Made by a program: the position numbers and the translations under genes. A model generated the notes under the pieces. The model saw only the letters and a list, made by a program, of their open reading frames with translations. It searched no databases and was not told the DNA's origin. A DNA stretch of 19,918 nt from JBCDGZ01 sp038750655. Lineage in GTDB: Bacteria; Bacteroidota; Bacteroidia; Chitinophagales; Saprospiraceae. Below, in pieces: positions 7,800 through 14,877 of this stretch. The DNA is taken from the NCBI GenBank assembly GCA_038750655.1, contig JBCDGZ010000140.1, positions 1 to 19,918 on the forward strand, written 5' to 3'. Within the stretch, counting starts at the first letter, position 1, and each line of letters starts with the position of its first letter.

Positions 7800-8314
7800 T
7801 GATCCCGGCATTGCTTTTGTCGGCCATCGTGGTCTTGCTTTTGCTTCTGGCCTACCAAGATTTACGTCACCGCGCCGTGCAATTGAGCTTGTTGATCGTC
7901 TTGAGTATTGGGATTATCGCCTACAGCTATTGGCAGTTGCCGCTACAGTCTCTAATTCTCCACGGAGGGGTTAACCTAGGCTTTTTGTTGGTCCAGTTCG
8001 TACTGATTAGCCTTTATTTTTCAATAAAAGAAGGCCGTCTGCTCAATATTGCCGATAAATACCTGGGATGGGGGGACATTGTATTCTTGCTGCCGGTTTG
8101 CTTACTGTTTTCTCCCTTTAATTTTATCCTGTACTATTTGCTGGCCATCATACTCACACTCCTCACATTTTTGATCTGGCAGCAGTTCATCGAGGGCACC
8201 AAAGCTACCATACCGCTCGTTAGTGGAATGGCGATCGTGTTGATTGCTGCGCTATTACTCGACCGATTGGAAATCTATGATCGCTACACGGATTTGTTTA
8301 TTTACGTGTTTTAA
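7799..8314 (+). CDS. Minimal type IV prepilin peptidase (A24 family, no methyltransferase domain)
   Basis: This polytopic membrane protein has 171 residues from a GTG at 7799, whose G is the last base of the pseudopilin TAG stop. An in-frame ATG at 7751 would add 16 polar residues and a 49-base overlap, so the GTG start is preferred. About five to six hydrophobic segments are visible. The two catalytic aspartates of A24 peptidases are present: Asp21 in AYQDLRHRAV and Asp93 in GWGD (family GxGD motif). Near the C-terminus, KATIPLVSGMAI resembles the family IPFGP segment. The N-terminal methyltransferase domain with its Cys motifs, found in full-length PilD/GspO, is absent, as in TadV/CpaA-type enzymes. 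Predicted role: cleavage of the adjacent pseudopilin in the inner membrane. The assignment rests on short motifs in a divergent protein. Confidence 0.78.
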   Translation: MIPALLLSAIVVLLLLLAYQDLRHRAVQLSLLIVLSIGIIAYSYWQLPLQSLILHGGVNLGFLLVQFVLISLYFSIKEGRLLNIADKYLGWGDIVFLLPVCLLFSPFNFILYYLLAIILTLLTFLIWQQFIEGTKATIPLVSGMAIVLIAALLLDRLEIYDRYTDLFIYVF

Positions 8315-8342
8315 AATCAATGGAGTAGCAAAAGAAATTGTA

Positions 8343-9776
8343 ATGAATGTAGATTTTGATAATATAAAAACAGAAGTTTTACAGCAGGTCACTCCCGGCC
8401 AAGCCTGGCACTACTATATCCTGCCGTATCAGCTGACCGGAGAGGATTTTTGGCTATATATTGATGAGAATAAAATGGAACCGGGCGTAAAGGATGAACT
8501 GGAATTGTTGTTTGGTAAAGATATTCATCTGCAACCCGTCGAAGGCAGTGGCATTCGAGAAGCCATGAGCCGCTACTACCGCCGGGCCGAATCGGGGGGG
8601 CGCAACATCAACCTGGCGACTTCGGTAGACAGCAATTTTCTCGATAATCTTTTGGGAGAGGCCCGACAGTTGGGCAGTAGTGATATTCACTTGGAACCCT
8701 ACGAGGAGCGCTGCCGCGTACGCTTTCGAATCGACGGGCAGCTCGTCGATCGCTATCAGCTGGAGCGAGAGGATTATCCTAGCATTGTCAATAAAGTCAA
8801 GATCAAGGCCAACCTCGACATTGCAGAAAAGCGGCTGCCACAGGATGGTCGCATCTTTTTTGAGGAGGAAGGACAAAAAATCGACATCCGGGTGTCGACA
8901 TTGCCCACTTTGCACGGCGAGAAAATCGTAATGCGGTTACTGAGCAGCAACGACTCCGAAATCGATATTCACGGACTGGGATTCAAAGAGGCCGATCTGC
9001 AAAATTACTTGGAAGGGGTGGAAAAACCCAACGGCATGGTTCTCATCAGCGGGCCTACCGGCTCTGGTAAAACCACTACTCTCTATGCGACCTTGCATAT
9101 CCTCAACGAATCTACCCGCAATATCCTCACCATCGAGGACCCCATCGAATACACCCTGGAAGGGATCAATCAGGTGCAACTCAAAGAAGCCATCGGCCTC
9201 AATTTCGCCAGCGCCATGCGGACCTTCCTGCGCCAGGATCCGGACATCATCATGGTCGGAGAGATTCGCGACTTCGACACGGCCTCCATGGCCATTCGCG
9301 CTTCCCTCACCGGGCACCTCGTTTTGTCTACCATCCACACCAACTCCGCCTGGGGCATCGTCGCCCGCCTCATCGACATGGGCGTCCCCAGCTATCTACT
9401 GGCCGATACCCTCAACACCGCCGTCGCCCAGCGCCTGCTGCGCCTGCTTTGTCCAGATTGCAAAACTGCCGTCCCCCTCGACACCAGCATCTACCCCCGC
9501 AGCTTCCGGCCCCCGCAGCAACTTGAGCAATACTACCAACCCAAGGGCTGCGAGAAGTGCTACTATACCGGCTTCCGCGGCCGGACCGCCGTCTATGAGA
9601 TCATTCCCATTCAGGGCGAACTGGCCCACATGATCAAAACCAAAGAATTGAACGCCGGCGCAGTGCTGCGCGAAATGGGCATTCGCAGCCTGGCAGACAA
9701 CGCCTTTGAACTCTTTGCCCGTGGGCTTACCTCGATTAAGGAGGTGTATCCAATATTAAGCTCCTCAGGATTTTGA
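8343..9776 (+). CDS. gspE: GspE/PilB-type secretion/pilus assembly ATPase
   Basis: The protein has 477 residues from the ATG at 8343; the frame is open to 8244, but that overlaps the previous gene and adds unrelated sequence. A short N-terminal domain (about 1-95) precedes the N2 domain (SSDIHLEPYEERCRVRFRIDGQL) and the RecA-like core. Key motifs are intact: Walker A GPTGSGKT (237-244, Lys243), Asp box TIEDPIEY, Walker B DPDIIMVGE (Glu307) and His box LTGHLVLSTIHTN. A zinc-binding tetracysteine pair (Cys370/Cys373 and Cys403/Cys406) is present, which indicates a GspE/PilB assembly ATPase rather than a PilT retraction ATPase. It is a cytosolic hexameric motor at the inner membrane. It comes 28 bases after the peptidase gene. 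A terminator-like hairpin overlaps its stop codon. Confidence 0.95.
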   Translation: MNVDFDNIKTEVLQQVTPGQAWHYYILPYQLTGEDFWLYIDENKMEPGVKDELELLFGKDIHLQPVEGSGIREAMSRYYRRAESGGRNINLATSVDSNFLDNLLGEARQLGSSDIHLEPYEERCRVRFRIDGQLVDRYQLEREDYPSIVNKVKIKANLDIAEKRLPQDGRIFFEEEGQKIDIRVSTLPTLHGEKIVMRLLSSNDSEIDIHGLGFKEADLQNYLEGVEKPNGMVLISGPTGSGKTTTLYATLHILNESTRNILTIEDPIEYTLEGINQVQLKEAIGLNFASAMRTFLRQDPDIIMVGEIRDFDTASMAIRASLTGHLVLSTIHTNSAWGIVARLIDMGVPSYLLADTLNTAVAQRLLRLLCPDCKTAVPLDTSIYPRSFRPPQQLEQYYQPKGCEKCYYTGFRGRTAVYEIIPIQGELAHMIKTKELNAGAVLREMGIRSLADNAFELFARGLTSIKEVYPILSSSGF

Positions 9777-9786
9777 GGGCTTTTTT
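9758..9786 (+). terminator. Terminator-like hairpin overlapping the gspE stop codon
   Basis: AAGC-t-CCTCA (9758-9767) pairs with TGAGGGCTT (9774-9782) with a single bulged T at 9762 and a 6-base loop; a run of six T residues follows (9781-9786). The gspE TGA (9774-9776) lies inside the right arm, so ribosomes finishing gspE would tend to melt it. It could lower transcription into the secretin gene. Confidence 0.55.
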
Positions 9787-9854
9787 ACTACGATAATCGC
9801 TTTATCGCCTTATTTTCGCAAGATGAAGCCGATTAAGACTAAAAACTTAAAGCT

Positions 9855-11897
9855 TTGAAAAGAAAAAACGCCATCCATACTATTGTCCTTCTCCTCCTGC
9901 TATTTTGCTGTGGAACGGGCTCATTATGGGCCCAAAATGACAATCGAGTTCCCGAGCTGGAACAGCGGCTGGACGCGCTTACCCGCGCCGGCGTCGCCCT
10001 CGAAGAAACCGTGACCATCTCCCTAAGTGGCTCCATACAGGAACTGGTTTCCTTCCTCGCCGAAAGCACCTCGGTGAACATCTCCATCGATCCCCAAGTG
10101 CAATCTACCGTTTCGACGACCTTTACAGATGCCGAGATCAAAGATATTATTCTCTACCTCTGCGATACCTATCAGCTGGATTTCAAGGTGACGGGGAGCA
10201 TTATCCATCTCATTCCCTTTCGGCCTGATCCCCCGCCGGTGGAGCCTCGGTTGGTGGAGGTAGAGTACGATGAAACCAGCCAACTGCTAACCATTAATAT
10301 GCGCAATGACACCCTGGCTAACCTTGCTCAGAAGATTTCTGAATTGACCGGAAAAAACATTGCTTTGCAACCAGAGGTGCGAAGGATGATTGTCAATGGA
10401 TACATCAATGGGCTGTCTTTCGAAGCGGCGCTGAGTCAGCTGGCCGCCAGTAACAACCTGCAATTGGAGCAAACCGATGATTTTACGCTGATCCGCCAGG
10501 CTACTGCTGTAGATGGCCAGCCTGCTGGGCCGCTCCCCCCCGGAGCCAATGGCAACCGCACCGCCAGTCGGCCCGATCTGAATGTCGAAAACCTGCTGGT
10601 ACAGAAAATCACTGATGATAAGGTCAGCATTCAAGCCCTCAATGTCCCGGTGTTGGATGTCATTCGCGAAGTGGCCATCCAGCTCAACGCAGACTACTAC
10701 CTGCTGCCCGATCGAGGTGGAGCCGGCGGCCAGGCTGGGTTTAATCGCGGGGCGCGCCAGGGCCAGCCGGGAAACAACCGCGGCCAGCAAGGCGGTGGTG
10801 GGGCGGCACTTGCTCCCAGTAGCAATACTGTCAGCATCCAGATCAAGGAGGCCACCTTCGGCGAAGTACTGGACCGCGTCTGTCTGAACTCTGATTTTAG
10901 TTACAAAGAAGATAATGGCCTTTTCGTCATTGGTACTCACAAGGCGGAGGGCCTGCGCGCCCTTAAAATGATCAAACTCGAGTACCGCTCGGCCAAAGGC
11001 ATCCTCGGCCATATTCCTCCGGAGTTGTTAAATGGCGTCGATATTGATACCCTCTACGAACTCAATAGCATCATTTTGAGCGGTTCGGAGCGAGGGGTAG
11101 AGGAGATCGGCAGTTTTATTGAAGAAATTGACGAGCTGGTACCGGTGGTGATGATTGAGTTGATTATTGTGGATGTGCAAACCAATAAGCTGGACGAATT
11201 TGGGATTGAAGTCGGGGTGACGCCGGGTGGGAGAGAGGCTGGCGGATCGATCATTTCCTCTTCGGACGATCGGGGTGGAACGGACTTTACCTTTAGTCCC
11301 GGAGCGATCAATAATTTGCTTTCTTCTCTGGCTGGACGGGGGATCATCAACCTTGGACAGGTTACTGATGATTTCTACCTGAGTTTAAAAGCCTTGCAGG
11401 AAAAGGGCATTATTGAGGTCAAATCTACGCCTAAACTGGCTACGCTAAATGGCCATCCGGCGACCCTCAGCATTGGTCAGAAGCGTTATTTTCAGGAGCA
11501 GCAGGTCAACTTTCCGGGGACCGACCGGCCGATTCCGGTGCAGGCTAATGTTTTCCGGGAGGTCGAGGCCAATTTGGACATCAATGTCAGCCCGATTGTA
11601 TCGGGGGATGAGCAGGTGACGATGGACATTGATTTTGAGCAGTCGGAGTTCCAGGGGGAAACCTCGATCAATGCGCCGCCGCCGCAGGTTTCTCGACGCT
11701 TCGAGTCGGCCATTCGGGTGAAGAATGGGGAGATGGTGGTTTTGGGTGGCTTGGAGCGGGATTCTCGGAGCGATCTCAAGCGGGGCGTGCCCTTCTTTTC
11801 GCGCCTGCCCTTGATCGGTTGGTTGTTTGGGAGAAAACGGAAAAGCCAACAGAAGGATAAGCTCCTTATTTTTGTCAAACCTACAATTGTCTATTAA
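9855..11897 (+). CDS. gspD: Secretin (GspD/PilQ-like outer-membrane channel)
   Basis: The protein has 680 residues and starts at a TTG (9855); no in-frame ATG fits, and the signal peptide (KRKNAIHTIVLLLLLFCCG to LWAQ) begins right there. Periplasmic N-domains follow: an STN-like module (about 50-122), a second related module (about 144-215) and a third (about 244-362) interrupted by a Gly/Arg/Gln-rich segment (287-318). The C-terminal secretin domain (about 425-680) shows VKSTPKLATLNGHPATLSIG, VSPIVSGDEQVTM, RVKNGEMVVLGGL and the diagnostic VPFFSRLPLIGWLFGRK end. Family role: multimeric gated channel for type II secretion or type IV pili. Three bases separate it from the next gene. The T2SS versus T4P label is not decided by sequence alone. 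Confidence 0.93.
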   Translation: MKRKNAIHTIVLLLLLFCCGTGSLWAQNDNRVPELEQRLDALTRAGVALEETVTISLSGSIQELVSFLAESTSVNISIDPQVQSTVSTTFTDAEIKDIILYLCDTYQLDFKVTGSIIHLIPFRPDPPPVEPRLVEVEYDETSQLLTINMRNDTLANLAQKISELTGKNIALQPEVRRMIVNGYINGLSFEAALSQLAASNNLQLEQTDDFTLIRQATAVDGQPAGPLPPGANGNRTASRPDLNVENLLVQKITDDKVSIQALNVPVLDVIREVAIQLNADYYLLPDRGGAGGQAGFNRGARQGQPGNNRGQQGGGGAALAPSSNTVSIQIKEATFGEVLDRVCLNSDFSYKEDNGLFVIGTHKAEGLRALKMIKLEYRSAKGILGHIPPELLNGVDIDTLYELNSIILSGSERGVEEIGSFIEEIDELVPVVMIELIIVDVQTNKLDEFGIEVGVTPGGREAGGSIISSSDDRGGTDFTFSPGAINNLLSSLAGRGIINLGQVTDDFYLSLKALQEKGIIEVKSTPKLATLNGHPATLSIGQKRYFQEQQVNFPGTDRPIPVQANVFREVEANLDINVSPIVSGDEQVTMDIDFEQSEFQGETSINAPPPQVSRRFESAIRVKNGEMVVLGGLERDSRSDLKRGVPFFSRLPLIGWLFGRKRKSQQKDKLLIFVKPTIVY

Positions 11898-11900
11898 TCA

Positions 11901-13121
11901 ATGTGGGCGGCGATTAGAAGCAAATTACAGCAATATTCACAGGTAGCTGGGGTGGAGCTCAAGAAGGGAGCCGGAGGCCAGGAGCTTTTTGAGCTGGTGT
12001 TGTTGCAGCGCGAGAAGCAGAACATCAGCATCGTGGAGCGCCACAGTGCCATCGAAAGCCTGGAACAGCTCAGCAGCCATATCCCATCGGGCACGCCCGT
12101 CGCCCTGACCCTCAACGGCCGAGGCATCCTCCATAAACGCATCAGCAGCCGCTGGAATGAGCCCGAAGAGGCCCTGCTCAGTGCCCTGCCCAACGCCAAA
12201 CTCGACGAGTTGTGCTATCAAATTCATCAGGGAGAGGGCGGTCAATGGGTCAGTATTTTACGTAAAACTATTCTAGACAACTGGTTAGAGGGCTTCGCCC
12301 GCCAGGGCCTCACCGTCGTACAACTGTCGCTGGGCCCCTTTGGCGTAGAGCCGCTGCTGCCGCTGCTCCAATTCAACGAAGGCACCCTGCATACGGGCCT
12401 CTACGACCTGGAGCTGGCCGGCGGTGCTATTCGCGACTTCCGGGAAGGCGAAGGGCAGCGCGGAATCGTCTATTCCCTCGCCAACGAGCCGCTGGCCAAT
12501 GAGCTGCTGCCAGCATTCGCGGGGGGCTTTCAGGCTATGGCTGGCCTACCTCCTCAGTTGTTCAATGACGAAGCCCTTCAGGACAGCGCCAATAACTACC
12601 TCTACAATCGATTGTTTAAGCTGTTGGGCTGGGGAATGCTGATCGGTATTTTTGCTATCCTGTTGTTTAACTTTATGGCTTTCAATTGGTTAAACACCAA
12701 AAATCAACAACTCAGCCTGGAATTGGCCTACCATCAGCAGCAATTGAGCCAGCTGGATACTTTGAAGAAACAATATGCCGAAAAGCAGTCTTTCCTATCC
12801 CAGAGCAATGTCCTGGAATCTTCCCGCCTGTCGTACTATGCCGATCAAATTGGCTTATTGCTACCCAGTGAGCTGCAACTGACGGCCTTGCGGTTAAGCC
12901 CGCCACGTAGCAGCAGCAGCACCAAGCGCGAGGCGCCCCATCAGTTCGATCCTGCTACCATCATCATCAAAGGGCTCACCCGCCGCCCACAAATTCTGAA
13001 CGCCTGGATCAAAACTCTAGAAAGTAGGGACTGGGTAAAAGAAGTTTCGGTACAGCCCTATTCTGAGAACAATGAAGGGCTTGGAGCATTCGAATTATCG
13101 TTAAAAATCGCCTCAAATTGA
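11901..13121 (+). CDS. GspL-like assembly protein (fused PilM-like and PilN-like halves)
   Basis: In this 406-residue protein, residues 1-235 look like a cytoplasmic, degenerate actin-like region: it has alternating strands and ELKKGAGGQELFELVLL near the start, but no clear ATP motifs. A single membrane segment follows at about 240-262 (LLGWGMLIGIFAILLFNFMAF), then a Gln/Leu-rich coiled coil (about 264-300) and a periplasmic ferredoxin-like domain (about 308-405, LLPSELQLTALRLSPP, then IIIKGLTRRPQILNAWIKTLES, as in PilN). This cytoplasm-TM-periplasm order is that of GspL, equal to a PilM-PilN fusion, which links the ATPase to the inner-membrane platform. Its start lies 3 bases after the secretin stop, so the two are translationally coupled. 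The architecture is convincing; residue-level family identity is weak, as is usual for GspL/PilN. Confidence 0.75.
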   Translation: MWAAIRSKLQQYSQVAGVELKKGAGGQELFELVLLQREKQNISIVERHSAIESLEQLSSHIPSGTPVALTLNGRGILHKRISSRWNEPEEALLSALPNAKLDELCYQIHQGEGGQWVSILRKTILDNWLEGFARQGLTVVQLSLGPFGVEPLLPLLQFNEGTLHTGLYDLELAGGAIRDFREGEGQRGIVYSLANEPLANELLPAFAGGFQAMAGLPPQLFNDEALQDSANNYLYNRLFKLLGWGMLIGIFAILLFNFMAFNWLNTKNQQLSLELAYHQQQLSQLDTLKKQYAEKQSFLSQSNVLESSRLSYYADQIGLLLPSELQLTALRLSPPRSSSSTKREAPHQFDPATIIIKGLTRRPQILNAWIKTLESRDWVKEVSVQPYSENNEGLGAFELSLKIASN

Positions 13122-13139
13122 CGAGAATCGCCGTTTATT

Positions 13140-13170
13140 TTGATAATTAAAGACTTTTTTACTTTCTTTG
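13140..13170 (+). promoter_or_regulatory. Candidate promoter of the H1-like gene
   Basis: TTG at 13140-13142 (within TTTTG) is followed after 20 bases by TTTCTTTG at 13163-13170, one mismatch from TAnnTTTG. The spacing is normal for the phylum. It leaves a 5' leader of about 30 bases before the ATG at 13208. Confidence 0.45.
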
Positions 13171-13207
13171 CCCAACGAAAATTATCAATAATTAAAACAT
13201 ACTTTCA

Positions 13208-13381
13208 ATGAACAGATTTCAAGAACTTTCAGCACTAGTAAATGGATTAGAGGCTGACTTCGAAAAATTCTACGGCGCTGGAAATAAGGCCGCGGGTACA
13301 CGTATCAGAAAAGGAATGCAGGATTTGAAGGCCTTGGCACAGGAGGTCCGCCTCGAAATTCAGGCCATGAAGAATCAATAA
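13208..13381 (+). CDS. Histone H1-like small nucleoid protein
   Basis: A 57-residue protein, MNRFQELSALVNGLEADFEK followed by FYGAGNKAAGTRIRKGMQDL and a helical tail ending IQAMKNQ. The GNKAAGTRIRKGMQDLKALAQE-type core matches the short proteins annotated as histone H1 / Hc1-like that are widespread in Bacteroidota. It is predicted to be nearly all helix with basic patches. The assumed role is DNA or nucleoid binding; for these short forms that comes from family annotation and is not established by anything visible here. It has its own likely promoter and a strong terminator, so it is probably a monocistronic, well-expressed gene. Confidence 0.85.
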   Translation: MNRFQELSALVNGLEADFEKFYGAGNKAAGTRIRKGMQDLKALAQEVRLEIQAMKNQ

Positions 13382-13414
13382 TTCTTAGGATACATTATGT
13401 ATCTTCTTGATAAT

Positions 13415-13454
13415 CAGACACTAGCACAATTAGTACTAGTGTCTGTTTCTTTTT
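13415..13454 (+). terminator. Intrinsic terminator of the H1-like gene
   Basis: CAGACACTAG (13415-13424) pairs perfectly with CTAGTGTCTG (13436-13445) around an 11-base loop, followed by TTTCTTTTT. It is a classic Rho-independent terminator 34 bases after the stop. Confidence 0.9.
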
Positions 13455-13478
13455 AGCCCACCTCGGATTGCACTAAAA

Positions 13479-13515
13479 CAAAAAAGGCGGACTGTCAAGC
13501 AGCCCGCCTTTTTTG
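13479..13515 (-). terminator. Bidirectional terminator downstream of porV
   Basis: A 12-bp stem pairs 13479-13490 (CAAAAAAGGCGG) with 13504-13515 (CCGCCTTTTTTG) around a 13-base loop. The A-run on one side and T-run on the other make it work on both strands. It ends porV transcription on the minus strand and backs up the H1-like terminator on the plus strand. Confidence 0.88.
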
Positions 13516-13532
13516 TTGCTTAAAAGCCCCTA

Positions 13533-14750
13533 CTATGGCTCTTCCTCTGTCAGATCAGCAAAATCGAAGAGGAGCGAGAAGCGCAGCGTGTTATCCAGTG
13601 GATTGCGCTGGTTGCTGGTAGGAACCAGATAGGAGAAGTTGAGACCAAAAACGTTGTATTTTAGCCCTAAACCAACGGTAAAGAACTTCCGATTCCCCTT
13701 TGTTCTGTGCTCTGTATAGTAACCCGCGCGAACTGCGAATTGCTTATCGTACCAGTATTCTACACCAAAAGAGAACATCAGCTCGCGTAATTCCTCCGAA
13801 AATCCACCCGGAGCATCACTAAAGGAGCCAAGTACCCCGGCAAACATGGATTCTTCTTTGTAATCCAGAATATCATTATTATCTGTATCACAGTCAGATT
13901 CTTCTCCTTGGCAAGGCGTGGGAACCAGCAGCTTGTTTATATCCGTAGCGATAGTAAGGCTGTTGAACTCATCAAAGTTGAATTCCCAGGCTGCACCGAT
14001 TCCCAGATTGGCAGGGATAAAGTCTCTATTGATGGATTGGGTATAAGAAATCTTCGTACCGAGATTGGTCAGGGCGACACCCAGTGTCAGGTTAGAAGGA
14101 TTCTCCGTCACGTTGACCTCCGTTTTGTAGGTCATGGAGACATCCGCCGCACCGGCGATACCGGGCGTAATTTCCACATCGCCAATAGACTGGCCAGAGG
14201 CGAGGTTGGAAAAGATGAACTTTGGGGTGATGGCCACAGAGAAGTTATCAGCCAGCTTACGCGCATAAGCGACACTGACTTCAAATTCGTTAGGACGGCC
14301 CGTCCCCAGCGGTTCTCCATCATCATCCGTAAAGGCGATGCTTCCTAGGGAGAAGTAGCGCAGTCCAAAGCCAATCGTTTGGTTTTGATCAATTTGCTTG
14401 TAGCCAGTCAGATAAGCCATGTAAACATCTGTGAGCCCCAGGGCACGCAGCCAGGGCGTATAGGTTGCCGATACCGCTAGGTCTTGTTCTGCAAAGACCA
14501 ACTTAGAGGCGTTGAAGTGCATAGCATTAGGGTCAGCTGATATGGCCAGACCAACATCACCCATTGCACCAGAGCGGGCATCGGGGACGATCCGTAAGAA
14601 AGGAACAGCTGTAATGATAGAATTGACACAGGGCTCCCCTGTAATCTGGTCTATCCCATCGCTATTACAACGATTGATCTGAGCAGTAGCATTCATGCAC
14701 AGCATTCCTGCTAATACAACAAAAACAATCTTTCGGAAAATTTTTTTCAT
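13533..14750 (-). CDS. porV: T9SS outer-membrane protein PorV (LptO)
   Basis: The protein has 405 residues with a signal peptide ending NATAQ (about 24). The mature N-terminus carries the PorV signature region VPFLRIVPDARSGAMGDVGLAISADPNAMHFNASKLVF, and the remainder alternates beta strands as expected for a FadL-like outer-membrane barrel, ending LRFSLLFDFADL. Length agrees with the family (about 390-400). Family role: PorV binds CTD-bearing cargo leaving the SprA translocon and shuttles it to the PorU attachment complex. An acidic segment (about 284-297, ESDCDTDNNDILDYKE) is probably an external loop and may bind cations. The gene follows porU on the same strand after a 127-base gap that contains a candidate promoter and a hairpin, so it may be expressed both with and apart from porU. 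Confidence 0.95.
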   Translation of the reverse strand: MKKIFRKIVFVVLAGMLCMNATAQINRCNSDGIDQITGEPCVNSIITAVPFLRIVPDARSGAMGDVGLAISADPNAMHFNASKLVFAEQDLAVSATYTPWLRALGLTDVYMAYLTGYKQIDQNQTIGFGLRYFSLGSIAFTDDDGEPLGTGRPNEFEVSVAYARKLADNFSVAITPKFIFSNLASGQSIGDVEITPGIAGAADVSMTYKTEVNVTENPSNLTLGVALTNLGTKISYTQSINRDFIPANLGIGAAWEFNFDEFNSLTIATDINKLLVPTPCQGEESDCDTDNNDILDYKEESMFAGVLGSFSDAPGGFSEELRELMFSFGVEYWYDKQFAVRAGYYTEHRTKGNRKFFTVGLGLKYNVFGLNFSYLVPTSNQRNPLDNTLRFSLLFDFADLTEEEP

Positions 14751-14782
14751 GATTTTCTATGTCTGGTTTCAAAAAAGTTCTG

Positions 14783-14790
14783 CAAATATA
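14783..14790 (-). promoter_or_regulatory. Candidate -7 promoter element for porV
   Basis: On the minus strand the bases read TATATTTG, an exact TAnnTTTG match 32 bases before the porV ATG. No clear TTG lies at the usual -33 distance, where a hairpin sequence is found instead. Confidence 0.45.
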
Positions 14791-14798
14791 ATGATTTG

Positions 14799-14831
14799 TT
14801 TAGGAAGTTATTGTCTTAGAAACTTCCTAAA
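14799..14831 (-). promoter_or_regulatory. Inverted repeat between porU and porV
   Basis: A perfect 11-bp stem pairs 14799-14809 with 14821-14831 (core TTAGGAAGTT/AACTTCCTAA) around an 11-base loop. On the minus strand no T-run follows, so it is a poor intrinsic terminator for porU. It sits just upstream of the candidate porV -7 element and could be an operator or an RNA-stabilising hairpin. Confidence 0.45.
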
Positions 14832-14877
14832 AATTGACTTAATTTCGACGTTCGCAGTGATTCGCCAATTAGTCGTT

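Noticed and set aside
9085..9633. 182-codon plus-strand frame within the ATPase gene
   Set aside because: Out of frame with an ATPase that has every family motif; it is rich in Ser, Pro and Ala as expected of a shifted frame of GC-rich codons.
9855..9935. Possible lipoprotein signal (LLFCCG) at the secretin N-terminus
   Set aside because: The residue before Cys is Phe, not Gly/Ala/Ser, so it is not a proper lipobox; the AQ|N site further on looks like ordinary signal peptidase I cleavage.
10287..11012. 241-codon open frame on the minus strand inside the secretin gene
   Set aside because: Antisense shadow of the secretin N-domains; no promoter, family motif or plausible start context.
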